64,000 nt of DNA from Nocardia tengchongensis (lineage in GTDB: Bacteria > Actinomycetota > Actinomycetes > Mycobacteriales > Mycobacteriaceae), in the NCBI RefSeq assembly GCF_018362975.1, contig NZ_CP074371.1:7502001-7566000 (forward strand), read 5' to 3'. Position numbers and translations under genes: made by a program. Under the pieces are notes generated by a model that was not told the DNA's origin, ran no database searches, and worked only from the letters and a program-made list of their open reading frames with translations. How positions within the stretch are numbered: position 1 is the first letter of the stretch; each line of letters opens with the position of its first letter. This document shows, in pieces, positions 26,481-34,553 of this stretch.

Positions 26481-28052
26481 TCAGACCAACCAGGCCGTCG
26501 AGTTCGCCGGCAATGTGCGTCCCGCGAGGGGCACGCTGGCCAGCAACACCTCCCCCGCGGGCAGCAGGATCGGCGCGGCGGTGGCGTTCAGCACACACAG
26601 CAGCCCGCCGTCGCGCCGGAACGCCAGACAGCCCGGCGGACTGGCGTACCACTCGAACCCGGGCCCCGCGAATTCCGGCCGGACAGCCCGCAATTCGATC
26701 GCCATCCGATACAGCGACAGCATCGAATCCAGGCGTTCCAGCTGCTTCTCCACCGACACCGACGCCCACTCCGGCGGCATCGGCAGCCACGGCACCCCCG
26801 TCGTGAACCCGAACGGCGGCCGCCCGCCCTCCCACGGCATCGGCATCCGGCAGCCGTCGCGGCCGCGCACGGTGTGGCCGGACCGCTCCCAGGTGGGGTC
26901 GCGCAGCGCGGACTCGGGCAGATCGTCCACATTGGGCAGCCCCAATTCGGCTCCGTTGTAGATGAACACAGCGCCCGGCAGCGCCAGCTCGAGCATGATC
27001 ATGGCCCGTGCCCGCGCGTGCCCCACAAAACCGTCGCCGTATCGGGTGACCTCGCGTTCGATGTCGTGGTTGGACAGCGTCCAGGTAGGTGTCGCGCCGA
27101 CCCCGGCGACCGCGTGCAGCGAATTGTCCACGGCCGCACGGATCCGCTCCGGATCGAAGGGCGTCTGGGCGAGCCGGAAGTTGAAGGCCAGGTGCAACTC
27201 GTCGGGACGGACGTACTCCCCGAAGCGGGTGTTGTCGTTGACCCACACCTCGCCGATGGCGACCGCGTGCGGATACTCGTCCATCACCTTGCGCACCCGC
27301 CGGTGGATCTCGTGCACGCCGGGGTTGTTGAAGCGCGGATCGTCGTCCTCGAGGTGCAGCATCCGGGTGTCGATGCGCTCCATGTCGGGCAAACCCGGCG
27401 GCTTGGCCATGCCGTGCGCGACATCGAGGCGGAAACCGTCCACGCCGCGATCCAGCCAGAACCGCAGGGTCTGCTCCAAATCGGCTGCGACCTCGGGGTT
27501 TTCCCAGTTCAGGTCGGGCTGCTCGGCAGCGAAGATGTGCAGGTACCACTGCCCGGGTCTGCCGTCGGGTTCGAGCACTCGGGTCCAGGCCGGACCGCCG
27601 AAGATGCTCGGCCAATTGTTCGGCGGCAGTGCGCCGTCGGGCCCGCGGCCGTCCCGGAACCAGTACCGCGCCCGCTCCGGACTCCCCGGCCCCGCCGCCA
27701 GCGCCGCCCGGAACCACCGATGCTGATCGCTGGTGTGATTGGGCACCAGGTCCATGGTCACCCGCATGTGACGGTCGTGCGCCTCGGCGATGACCGCGTC
27801 GAGCGCCTCGAGACCACCGAACAGCGGGTCGATGTCGCGCGGGTCGGACACGTCGTAGCCGCCGTCGGCCATGGGCGAGCGCATGACCGGGCAGATCCAC
27901 AGGGCATCCACGCCGAGCAGCTCCACGTAGCCCAGCTTGTCCCGCAATCCGCCTAAATCACCCACGCCGTCGCCATCCGAATCCGCGAAGGAGCGGGGAT
28001 AGACCTGGTAGAACACGGCCGACCGCCACCAGGGGGCTTCGGAATCGTCCAT
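26481..28052 (-). CDS. aglA: Alpha-glucosidase, GH13 family (AglA type)
   Basis: A 523-residue GH13 enzyme acting on alpha-glucosidic bonds of small oligosaccharides. The (beta/alpha)8 barrel signatures are MDLVPNHTSD, GFRLDVAHG (nucleophile Asp210), AIGEVW (acid/base Glu268) and TLSNHD (Asp330). ATG 28052 is used; a GTG codon just before it would add one residue. Rv2471 is the M. tuberculosis counterpart. It lies after glbO on the same strand with a 136-bp gap. Confidence 0.9.
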   Translation of the reverse strand: MDDSEAPWWRSAVFYQVYPRSFADSDGDGVGDLGGLRDKLGYVELLGVDALWICPVMRSPMADGGYDVSDPRDIDPLFGGLEALDAVIAEAHDRHMRVTMDLVPNHTSDQHRWFRAALAAGPGSPERARYWFRDGRGPDGALPPNNWPSIFGGPAWTRVLEPDGRPGQWYLHIFAAEQPDLNWENPEVAADLEQTLRFWLDRGVDGFRLDVAHGMAKPPGLPDMERIDTRMLHLEDDDPRFNNPGVHEIHRRVRKVMDEYPHAVAIGEVWVNDNTRFGEYVRPDELHLAFNFRLAQTPFDPERIRAAVDNSLHAVAGVGATPTWTLSNHDIEREVTRYGDGFVGHARARAMIMLELALPGAVFIYNGAELGLPNVDDLPESALRDPTWERSGHTVRGRDGCRMPMPWEGGRPPFGFTTGVPWLPMPPEWASVSVEKQLERLDSMLSLYRMAIELRAVRPEFAGPGFEWYASPPGCLAFRRDGGLLCVLNATAAPILLPAGEVLLASVPLAGRTLPANSTAWLV

Positions 28053-28188
28053 CACAGCCGTAATGGTGCCAAAGCACAGCGGCTTTCGCGGCGCGTCGTC
28101 AGGACTTGTCCAGTTTCAGCAAATGATCAGCGGACACCTGTCGCCACCCAGAAACACTGTGGGACAGTGCGTCTTCTGCGGCTGCCGG

Positions 28189-28593
28189 TCAGAAAGGCGA
28201 ATTCATCAGCGAATTGGCGGCCATCTCGAAGTAGTCGAGCAACTGCTTGCGATGCGCATCGTCGAGCACCTCCGGCTCGATCTCCGCCACCGCGATTCGC
28301 ATGGCGCGCAGCCATGCGTCGCGTTCGATCGGACCGACCTTGAACGGGTGGTGCCGCATCCGCAGCCGCGGGTGGCCACGCTCGTCGGAGTAGGTCCGCG
28401 GGCCACCCCAGTACTGCTCCAGGAACATCCGCAGCCGGCGCTCGGCCGGACCCAGATCCTCTTCCGGGTACAGCGGACGCAGCACCTCGTCCTCGGCCAC
28501 CTCGCGGTAGAAGGCCGCCACGATCCGATGGAACGTCGCCTGCCCGCCCACGGCCTCGAAGAAGGAGATCTGCGTTTGCTCGCCCGAAGTCAC
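28189..28593 (-). CDS. glbO: Truncated haemoglobin, group II (GlbO)
   Basis: A 134-residue 2-on-2 globin. Key positions of trHbO are present: Tyr29 (B10), Tyr42 (CD1), proximal His81 (F8) and Trp94 (G8), all offset by six from M. tuberculosis GlbO. It binds O2 very tightly and is linked with respiration and peroxidase-type protection. The ATG is at 28593, and the region upstream contains a long inverted repeat shared with the divergent HNH gene. Confidence 0.93.
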   Translation of the reverse strand: MTSGEQTQISFFEAVGGQATFHRIVAAFYREVAEDEVLRPLYPEEDLGPAERRLRMFLEQYWGGPRTYSDERGHPRLRMRHHPFKVGPIERDAWLRAMRIAVAEIEPEVLDDAHRKQLLDYFEMAANSLMNSPF

Positions 28594-28627
28594 AGTGCCT
28601 ATTTTGCCCTGCGCTTCGCTCCGGGCG

Positions 28628-28701
28628 GGTTCGCGGCCCCTAGGTCTCGATTCTTCCCTCCCTCCGCCCCACTCAGTCCAGAATCGAGACGGCCGCGAAC
28701 C
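28628..28701. repeat. Long inverted repeat in the glbO-HNH intergenic region
   Basis: Left arm GGTTCGCGGCC (28628-28638) plus GTCTCGATTCT (28644-28654) pairs perfectly with AGAATCGAGAC (28680-28690) plus GGCCGCGAACC (28691-28701). This makes 22 base pairs with a 5-base bulge on the left and a 25-base loop. The 301-bp region between the two divergent genes holds nothing else recognisable. It may be a structured leader, a protein site or a small mobile-element scar. Confidence 0.75.
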
Positions 28702-28894
28702 ACTGGGCCGAGCCGCCGAAGAGCCCTGTCAACGGCACAAAATCCGACCTCGGGCGATTGTCACGTCGTGTTCATCCGAATGTGCCGAACAATGTGTCGA
28801 AAGAGATGGCATTGTGCGCCGTTCCATGGTCAACTGGGTGGCAGTCTGCCGAGATACCACACAATCGGACGAATACGAAACCGGGGTATGGCCC

Positions 28895-29623
28895 ATGAAG
28901 CAGCGGCACGGCGCCCGAGAGGCGCGGACGCATCGACAACTCCAGCCCGCCGATGTCCACAATCGTGGGTCGGGGGCTACTCCGCTGCACTTACTGTCCG
29001 AACATTCTCATGCCGAGCATCATCCGGGCGCTCATCCCGAGCCCGCCCATCCGGGCGACCACCGCGAACACTCGCATCATCCACCCAGCGCAGCACCCGT
29101 CCCCGCCTGGGCCAAACGCCGCGTGCTGCTGCTCAACGCCACATACGAACCACTCACGGCCCTGTCCGCGCGCCGCGCCATCGTGCTGCTGATCTGCGAC
29201 AAGGCCGATACCGTGCACGACAACCCGGAGGGTCCGGTCGTGCATTCCGCCGGGACCTCGGTGTCGCTCCCCTCGGTCATCCGACTACGCACCTATGTGC
29301 GCGTTCCCTACCGAGCCCGGGTACCCATGACTCGCGCCGCCCTCATGCATCGCGACCGCTACCGCTGCGCCTACTGCGGCGGCAAGGCCGAGACCATCGA
29401 TCACGTCATTCCGCGCAGCCGCGGCGGCGCGCATTCGTGGGAGAACTGCGTGGCGTCCTGCGCCCCGTGCAACCACCGCAAGGCCGACAAGCTGCTGAGC
29501 GAATTGGGCTGGGCGCTGCACCATCCGATGGTCGCGCCCAAGGGACCGCACTGGCGGCTGCTCTCGGCCAGCTCCGAGCTGGACCCGACCTGGCTGCAGT
29601 ACCTGGGCGAGGGCGCGGCCTGA
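28895..29623 (+). CDS. HNH endonuclease with His-rich N-terminus (Rv2469c counterpart)
   Basis: A 242-residue protein. Residues 40-75 are very rich in His and Pro. The conserved part starts at KRRVLLLNATYEPLTALSARRA and contains the HNH/zinc nuclease core CAYCGGKAETIDHVIPRSRG, then NCVASCAPCNHRKADK with the second zinc Cys pair. Family members are widespread single-copy HNH proteins of unknown target. ATG 28895 is chosen because it includes the whole family region; frames upstream overlap no known domain. In M. tuberculosis its orientation relative to pepN is opposite. Confidence 0.82.
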   Translation: MKQRHGAREARTHRQLQPADVHNRGSGATPLHLLSEHSHAEHHPGAHPEPAHPGDHREHSHHPPSAAPVPAWAKRRVLLLNATYEPLTALSARRAIVLLICDKADTVHDNPEGPVVHSAGTSVSLPSVIRLRTYVRVPYRARVPMTRAALMHRDRYRCAYCGGKAETIDHVIPRSRGGAHSWENCVASCAPCNHRKADKLLSELGWALHHPMVAPKGPHWRLLSASSELDPTWLQYLGEGAA

Positions 29624-29626
29624 GGG

Positions 29627-30082
29627 TCACTCGCCGGTAGGCAGCCCGGCCTCGGCGGCCAGCACGCCGAGCGCACGCTGTAGCGCCGTGCGCTGCTCGG
29701 CGGTCATTCCGGCGGTGAGTTCGTCGTCGAGTTCCCGCGCCGCCTGCTCACACGCCGCGAGCAGCGTGTGGCCGTGCGCGGTGAGCCGCAGCACCTGCCT
29801 GCGCCGATCGCCGGGGTCCCGCACGCGTTCGATCGCACCCAGCCGTTCCAGGTGATCGGCCAGCGCCACCACCAGACTGGGCGCGACACCCAGCCGGCCC
29901 GCCAATTCCTGCTGTGAGGCGGCCTCGCCGTGGCTGAGCGCGGTCATCAGACCCGCGTGCTTGGGTTTGAGGTCGAGTTCCTCGATCCGCGCGGCGAACC
30001 GATCGGCGACCACCGCACCCACGGTGCCGAGCCGGAACGCGACGGTCCGCGGGAGCCCGGTCGGCTTCTTGACATCGTTCAC
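29627..30082 (-). CDS. MarR family transcriptional regulator
   Basis: A 151-residue winged-helix regulator with SQQELAGRLGVAPSLVVALADHLE (recognition region) and the wing RVRDPGDRRRQVLRLT. It is divergent from a small membrane protein gene at 30144, with 61 bp between, the usual arrangement for a MarR repressor and its target. Its 3' end is 3 bp from the convergent HNH gene. Confidence 0.87.
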   Translation of the reverse strand: MNDVKKPTGLPRTVAFRLGTVGAVVADRFAARIEELDLKPKHAGLMTALSHGEAASQQELAGRLGVAPSLVVALADHLERLGAIERVRDPGDRRRQVLRLTAHGHTLLAACEQAARELDDELTAGMTAEQRTALQRALGVLAAEAGLPTGE

Positions 30083-30143
30083 GGGTCAGATGATACTTCT
30101 GCTCGAACCATTCACAGCCTGAATGATTATTGGAGTGAACGAA

Positions 30144-30505
30144 ATGGACGCGTACACGGGAATCGCGATCGCCAATGCCGCGGTCGCGCTGATCTCGGGA
30201 ATCTCGAGCGTGGTGGGCATGGCCCGGCCCGCGCTGGCGGTGCCGGACGGCGGCCAGATCAACGCGGGCACAAGGTTTTTCGCCTACGGATACGGGCCCG
30301 GGCGGTACCGCTGAGCGTCGTGCTGCTGATCCTGCTCGCGGTCGGAACCCGCGGCGGACTCGCGCCGATCCTGGTGGTGGCGGGGCTGGCACAGATCGGG
30401 GACGCGATCATCGGTGGGGGACGGCGCAATTGGCCGATGGCGGCGACCTGCGTCGGACTGGCGGCGGTGCACCTGCTGTCCGCCTGGTGGCTGGCCGGAC
30501 AGTGA
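30144..30505 (+). CDS. DUF4267-like small membrane protein (apparent frameshift at 30294)
   Basis: About 120 residues with four membrane segments when two frames are joined. The first half (MDAYTGIAIANAAVALISGI, then FFAYGYG) and the second (ARAVPLSVVLLILLAVGTRG to LLSAWWLAGQ) meet at GGG 30294-30296; one more G gives FAYGYGARAVPL, as expected for the family. GGAG lies about 10 bases before ATG 30144. Function unknown; probably under control of the divergent MarR protein. Confidence 0.65.
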
Positions 30506-30536
30506 ATCCCCCTGCGCGACAGAGGAATTCGCCGTG

Positions 30537-31157
30537 TCAGCTGTATTCGCTGATCAGCAGCGCCCAGGTGCCCGGCACCAGGGCCTCGAAGACGTGCGGC
30601 ATGTCGCCGGGATAGCAGATGTAGTCACCGGGTTCGAGCTCGACCGGATCCTCGGCGAGGCCGACCTTGGCACGACCGGCGCACAGGACGATGTGCTCGA
30701 CCACGCCACGCGAGTGCGGGGCCGAATCGCGGGGATGGCCGGGTTCAGCGGTGACGCGATATACGTCACGGCGGGCGGCCGGCGGGGAGGCCGCGAGCAG
30801 CGTGGTCCGGTACTCCGAGTGCGCCGAGGCGAGCACAGGACCCTCGCCCGCGCGAATGACCTGAACCTGCGGTGTCGGCGGATCCAGCAGCCGCGAGAAC
30901 TGGATGTCCAGAGCCAGGCAGAGCGCCCACAGCGTTTCGATACTGGGGTTTCCGGAGCCCGATTCCAGCTGGGACAGTGTGGATTTCGCGATCCCGGCCC
31001 GGCGAGCGACCTCGGTCAGCGAGAGTCCGGCGCGCGCCCGTTCCCGGCGCAGCGCGGCGGCGATCGCCTCCTGCGGGGACGAGGGGATCGCGTCCTGTGG
31101 AGATGCCGACGCCTCCGGGGGAGACGCCGGCGCGGAGCGGTCGGGCTGCTGGGTCAT
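30537..31157 (-). CDS. XRE-cupin transcriptional regulator
   Basis: A 206-residue protein: a disordered Pro/Ser-rich start, helix-turn-helix (LSLTEVARRAGIAKSTLSQL, about residues 47-66) and a C-terminal cupin (HSRGVVEHIVLCAGRA, LEPGDYICYPGDMPHVFEAL). Such proteins sense amino acids or related small molecules through the cupin. It is divergent from azlCD, with a palindrome between them. Most of the long frame upstream of 31157 is the complement of azlCD and is not real. Confidence 0.87.
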   Translation of the reverse strand: MTQQPDRSAPASPPEASASPQDAIPSSPQEAIAAALRRERARAGLSLTEVARRAGIAKSTLSQLESGSGNPSIETLWALCLALDIQFSRLLDPPTPQVQVIRAGEGPVLASAHSEYRTTLLAASPPAARRDVYRVTAEPGHPRDSAPHSRGVVEHIVLCAGRAKVGLAEDPVELEPGDYICYPGDMPHVFEALVPGTWALLISEYS

Positions 31158-31213
31158 GGTGGCGTTCACAGTACCGGCCGCGTGGGCCGCGACCTTTCCT
31201 CCGGCACGCCCCT

Positions 31214-31251
31214 TTGACGAACCCCACCGGGTGTGTTCATTATAGAAAACA
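31214..31251 (+). promoter_or_regulatory. azlC promoter with palindromic operator
   Basis: TTGACG (31214-31219) could be a -35 box and CATTAT (31238-31243) a -10 box. Overlapping the -10 and reaching the first base of the azlC ATG is the palindrome TGTT-N3-TATA-N3-AACA (31234-31251), 12 of 18 bases symmetric. It is well placed for repression by the divergent XRE-cupin protein. Confidence 0.5.
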
Positions 31252-32102
31252 TGCGTTCGGCATGGCGAACACTCGATCGGGGTGTGCTCACAGGTATCGC
31301 GGCGATCTGCCTGGCAGTCGCCATGATCGGCGTGTCCTACGGCGCTACCGCGGTGACGTCGGGACTGCCCGGCTGGCTGCCGGTCCTGCTGAGCATCGCC
31401 GTCGTGGCCGGGGGCTCGGAATTCGTCTTCATCGGCATTCTCACCGCCGGCGGCGGCCTGGTCGCGGCCGTCCTGGCCGGACTCCTGGTCAACGCCCGGC
31501 ACGTACCCTACGGCCTGTCCGTTCCCGACGTGGTCGGCACCGGCTGGCGGCGACTGGTCGGCACCCACGTCATGAACGACGAATCGGTCGCCATGGCCCT
31601 CGCACAGCCCGACCGCGACCGCCGCCGCGCCGCCTACTGGGTATGCGGCCTCGCCGTCGCCGCCGCCTGGCCCCTCGGCGCGGCGATCGGCGCGGCCCTC
31701 GGCGCGATCGTGCCCGACCCGAACATGTTCGGCCTCGACGCCGTCTTCCCCGCCGTCCTCTTCTCCCTGGTACTGCCCGCCCTGCGCGACTCCCTCACCC
31801 GCACCGCCGCACTGGCCGGCGCGGCCGTCGCCGCGGCGACCACACCGTTCCTCGGTGCGGGCCTGCCGGTTCTGCTCGCCTTGGCGGCCGTCCTGCTGGT
31901 CGCGCGGCGAGCAGGGAGCGGAGAGGCCGAGGGCACAGCCACCCCCAACCAGATCTCGAATATCGCGGAACAGGGTGTGGACGCGACGAACCACCACTCC
32001 GCTCGGATCGGGGATCACGCCGCAGGCACCGTGCATCAAGCCGTAGCAACCGGCGGTACGACGGCCGCGACCACTACGGCTACTGTGGCCGGGATTGTCT
32101 GA
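31251..32102 (+). CDS. azlC: AzlC family branched-chain amino acid exporter, large subunit
   Basis: A 283-residue membrane protein with seven to eight hydrophobic segments. AzlC signatures include GVLTGIAAICLAVAMIGVSYG near the start, LVNARHVPYGLSV and HVMNDESVAMAL. The last 50 residues are a polar Thr/Ala-rich tail. It forms an amino acid export pair with AzlD, whose gene begins 43 bp later. ATG 31251 is preferred over the upstream ATA/TTC-rich codons. Confidence 0.85.
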   Translation: MRSAWRTLDRGVLTGIAAICLAVAMIGVSYGATAVTSGLPGWLPVLLSIAVVAGGSEFVFIGILTAGGGLVAAVLAGLLVNARHVPYGLSVPDVVGTGWRRLVGTHVMNDESVAMALAQPDRDRRRAAYWVCGLAVAAAWPLGAAIGAALGAIVPDPNMFGLDAVFPAVLFSLVLPALRDSLTRTAALAGAAVAAATTPFLGAGLPVLLALAAVLLVARRAGSGEAEGTATPNQISNIAEQGVDATNHHSARIGDHAAGTVHQAVATGGTTAATTTATVAGIV

Positions 32103-32145
32103 TGCGGACCGAAGCACGGCCGCCTAACCCTGTGAGCGCGGCACG

Positions 32146-32463
32146 ATGACCAAGACGCTGTTGCTGGCCACCATGGCCTTGGCGCTGGGCACCTTCGCGT
32201 TCCGGTTCGCCGGGCCGTTGTTGCGCAGCCGGATGCGGATCTCGCCGCGTACCGTCCGGCTGTTGGAGATCGCCTCGGTCGTATTGCTCACCGCGCTGGC
32301 CGTCACCACGCTGATGCCCTCGGGCGGCAGTCAATTCGGGTGGGCGCTGCCCGCGGGCGTGGTGGTCGCGGCCGTGCTGGCCTGGCGGCGGGCGCCATTG
32401 TTGGTGGTGATCCTGTCCGCCGCCGTCGTGACCGCCGGGCTTCGCGCTTTCGGCGTGCACTGA
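32146..32463 (+). CDS. azlD: AzlD family branched-chain amino acid exporter, small subunit
   Basis: A 105-residue protein with three to four membrane segments (FAFRFAGPLL, VVLLTALAVTTLM, LLVVILSAAVVTAGLRAFG), matching AzlD. It completes the AzlCD exporter and ends convergently with the dienelactone hydrolase gene 44 bp away. Confidence 0.85.
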   Translation: MTKTLLLATMALALGTFAFRFAGPLLRSRMRISPRTVRLLEIASVVLLTALAVTTLMPSGGSQFGWALPAGVVVAAVLAWRRAPLLVVILSAAVVTAGLRAFGVH

Positions 32464-32507
32464 CCGCTGCACTGACGTCTCGACCCGCGATCAGCGCGGG
32501 TGAGCGC

Positions 32508-33239
32508 TCAGCCGTGCAGCAGGTCCGCGAGGCGGGACCAGGCATCCTCGGCGAGTTCGGGGCGGTACCAGTCCCGGCCGGGGTAGACGAAGCCGTGTGG
32601 CGCGTCCTCGTAGACCACGATCTCGTGCGGAATGTTGTTCGCGGTCAAGGCTTCTTCGAGTTCGTCGCGGGCCTCGGGATCGATCAGCGGGTCCAGGCCG
32701 CCGAAGAACAGCAGGATGCGTCCGGTGATGCCGGAGGTCGATTCGATGGTCGGTTCCGGCGTGGAGAGGGGAATGTCGGTGTTGGTGAGCCAGCCGGGGT
32801 AGAAGGCGGCGGTGACGGCCAGCGGGAGCTGGGTCGCCGCGTAGTAGGCGATGTGCCCGCCCGCGCTGAAACCGACCATGTTCACCGACGTGGCTTTCCG
32901 GGCGCGGAGTTCGTCGAGGCACGCGCTGATGTCGGCGAGCACGTCGGGGCGGCGCAGGGTGTGGAGCAATTCCAGGCCGCGGTCGCGGCCCTCTCCCCCG
33001 AACTCCAGATCGGCGCGCGGGGCCGTCCGGTGGAACAGGTCGGGCAGGATGGCGATCGCGCCCAGGGCGGCGATGCGCTCGGCGGCCTGCTTCGCGGTCG
33101 CGTGCAGGCCGTAGATCTCGTGCCCGACAACGACTCCCGGATAGGCGCCGGGCTCGGCGGGGTAGGCCACATAGGCGCTCATCACGGTGTCGCCGACCTT
33201 CAGGTCGACCCACCCGGTTTCGATCGCGACAGCAGTCAT
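32508..33239 (-). CDS. Dienelactone hydrolase family protein
   Basis: A 243-residue alpha/beta hydrolase. GVVVGHEIYGLHATAKQAAERIA is the typical DLH opening, GFSAGG carries a Ser nucleophile in place of the Cys of true dienelactone hydrolases, and the His lies in EDAPHGFVYPG. Substrate unknown. ATG 33239 starts at the family N-terminus. Confidence 0.87.
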   Translation of the reverse strand: MTAVAIETGWVDLKVGDTVMSAYVAYPAEPGAYPGVVVGHEIYGLHATAKQAAERIAALGAIAILPDLFHRTAPRADLEFGGEGRDRGLELLHTLRRPDVLADISACLDELRARKATSVNMVGFSAGGHIAYYAATQLPLAVTAAFYPGWLTNTDIPLSTPEPTIESTSGITGRILLFFGGLDPLIDPEARDELEEALTANNIPHEIVVYEDAPHGFVYPGRDWYRPELAEDAWSRLADLLHG

Positions 33240-33342
33240 GCTGACCAACGTAGCGCCGCGAGCCCGAAGACTGCCACCCGATCCGGGGCCGCACTCCATC
33301 GAATTTCCGCTGGGCCCCATCAGCTTTCGCCGCACACCCCGG

Positions 33343-33394
33343 CGTTCATCCGCCGGATACCGCAGCGTTCATCCGCCGGGCACCGGGACGTTCA
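33343..33394. repeat. Short 23-bp tandem repeat
   Basis: CGTTCATCCGCCGG occurs at 33343 and 33366, followed by a shorter CGTTCA at 33389; all three are 23 bp apart. It fills the 150-bp space between two minus-strand genes and runs into the stop codon of the upstream one (33392). The sequence differs from the 23-bp array at 2579, though the unit length is the same. Confidence 0.55.
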
Positions 33395-34066
33395 GTGCGT
33401 CAGCAGTGGGAGGGCGGGACCGCGGCGGCGGGCCACCGACCCGTAGCGGGCGTCCAGTCGCAGCCAGGTGCGGGCGGCGCGCACCCGCACGATCTCGTCC
33501 ACCGAGATGCGCCGGGAGTCGGTCTTCTCACCGCCGTGCGGAATGAAATCCATGGCGGCCAGCGCGAACACGACCCGCATCGGCACCTCGACCTGCTCGC
33601 CACCGCCGGAGACGGTGAGCACCGTCTGATCCAGCAGCGCGGCCGGCGGACCGTGCTTGCCACCGTGCTCCTGCGCCACTTCGGCTCCGCGTTCGGCCAA
33701 TTCGACCAGCATGCGGGCCGGGACGTCCTCCACGTGCACGAACCCGGACTCCGGCGGCAATGCCCCGTGCCAGGCCGAATCCATCGCGAAGCCGAGGCCG
33801 AACCCGCTGCCCGCGCCGGCACCGTGCAGGCCCGCGAGGATGGTGTCCGCGCCGATGGTCACGTCGTCGATCCCGAGTTCGGCCACCACCGTGCGCACCG
33901 CCAGCGCCTCGAATCCGGTGGCGGCCCAGGCGGACACGAACCGGTCGCCGCGCCGGCGCAGCCGAATGACCGCCGCCGGGTCCAGGCGCAGGGCGTGGGA
34001 GAGGAAGGCGGCCAGGTTCTCTCGTTCCGCGGGATCCGGAACGTGCAGGGTCAGTTGTCCCGACAA
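33392..34066 (-). CDS. Conserved protein of unknown function (Rv2474c counterpart)
   Basis: A 224-residue protein without a recognised domain. It has an N-terminal region LTLHVPDPAERENLAAFLSH followed by VIRLRRRGDRFVSAWAAT and a conserved VPMRVVFALAAMDFIPHGG. In M. tuberculosis the same gene follows the thioesterase Rv2475c. It starts 13 bp after the thioesterase stop and is probably in the gdh operon. No catalytic motif is apparent. Confidence 0.8.
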   Translation of the reverse strand: MSGQLTLHVPDPAERENLAAFLSHALRLDPAAVIRLRRRGDRFVSAWAATGFEALAVRTVVAELGIDDVTIGADTILAGLHGAGAGSGFGLGFAMDSAWHGALPPESGFVHVEDVPARMLVELAERGAEVAQEHGGKHGPPAALLDQTVLTVSGGGEQVEVPMRVVFALAAMDFIPHGGEKTDSRRISVDEIVRVRAARTWLRLDARYGSVARRRGPALPLLTH

Positions 34067-34079
34067 GGTCGTAGTCGGG

Positions 34080-34553
34080 TCAGTCGGCCAGCCACAGCGC
34101 CAGGTAGTCGCGTTCCTCGGTGGTGAGGCGGCGCAGGCGCTGGGTGTCGATGTCGAAGGCGGCCAGCTGGGTGGACGCGATCACCGCGGCCGGGGAGTCC
34201 GGGGCCGCGCCCGCGGCGCGCACCTCGTAACCGACGGTGAAGTCCACCGCGCGCAGCCGCGAGATCCACATGGACACGTCCAGCGGCGAATCCTCGTGCC
34301 GCAGCTGGCCCTTGTACTGCACCCGCAGATCGGCCAGCACGCAGCCGGCCCGCAGCTTGACGGTCGGTCGCTCGTCGAGGAACAGCCACGGGATGCGGGC
34401 CTCCTCCAACAGGGTGACCATGCGGGCGTGGTTGATGTGCTGGAAGGCGTCCATATCGGACCAGCGCACCTCCACCGTGGTGTGGAAACGGCTGGGCACA
34501 GCCTGATCCGTCACACCGGCCGCATGGCCGTTCAGCGAATCGACACTCGTCAA
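34080..34553 (-). CDS. Acyl-CoA thioesterase, 4HBT hotdog fold (Rv2475c counterpart)
   Basis: A 157-residue hotdog-fold protein with [25 protein letters not shown], the usual 4-hydroxybenzoyl-CoA thioesterase signature with catalytic Asp. The TTG start at 34553 overlaps the gdh stop (TTGA) and has GGAGG about 8 bases upstream. Coupling to NAD-glutamate dehydrogenase is kept from M. tuberculosis, but no functional link is known. Confidence 0.87.
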   Translation of the reverse strand: MTSVDSLNGHAAGVTDQAVPSRFHTTVEVRWSDMDAFQHINHARMVTLLEEARIPWLFLDERPTVKLRAGCVLADLRVQYKGQLRHEDSPLDVSMWISRLRAVDFTVGYEVRAAGAAPDSPAAVIASTQLAAFDIDTQRLRRLTTEERDYLALWLAD

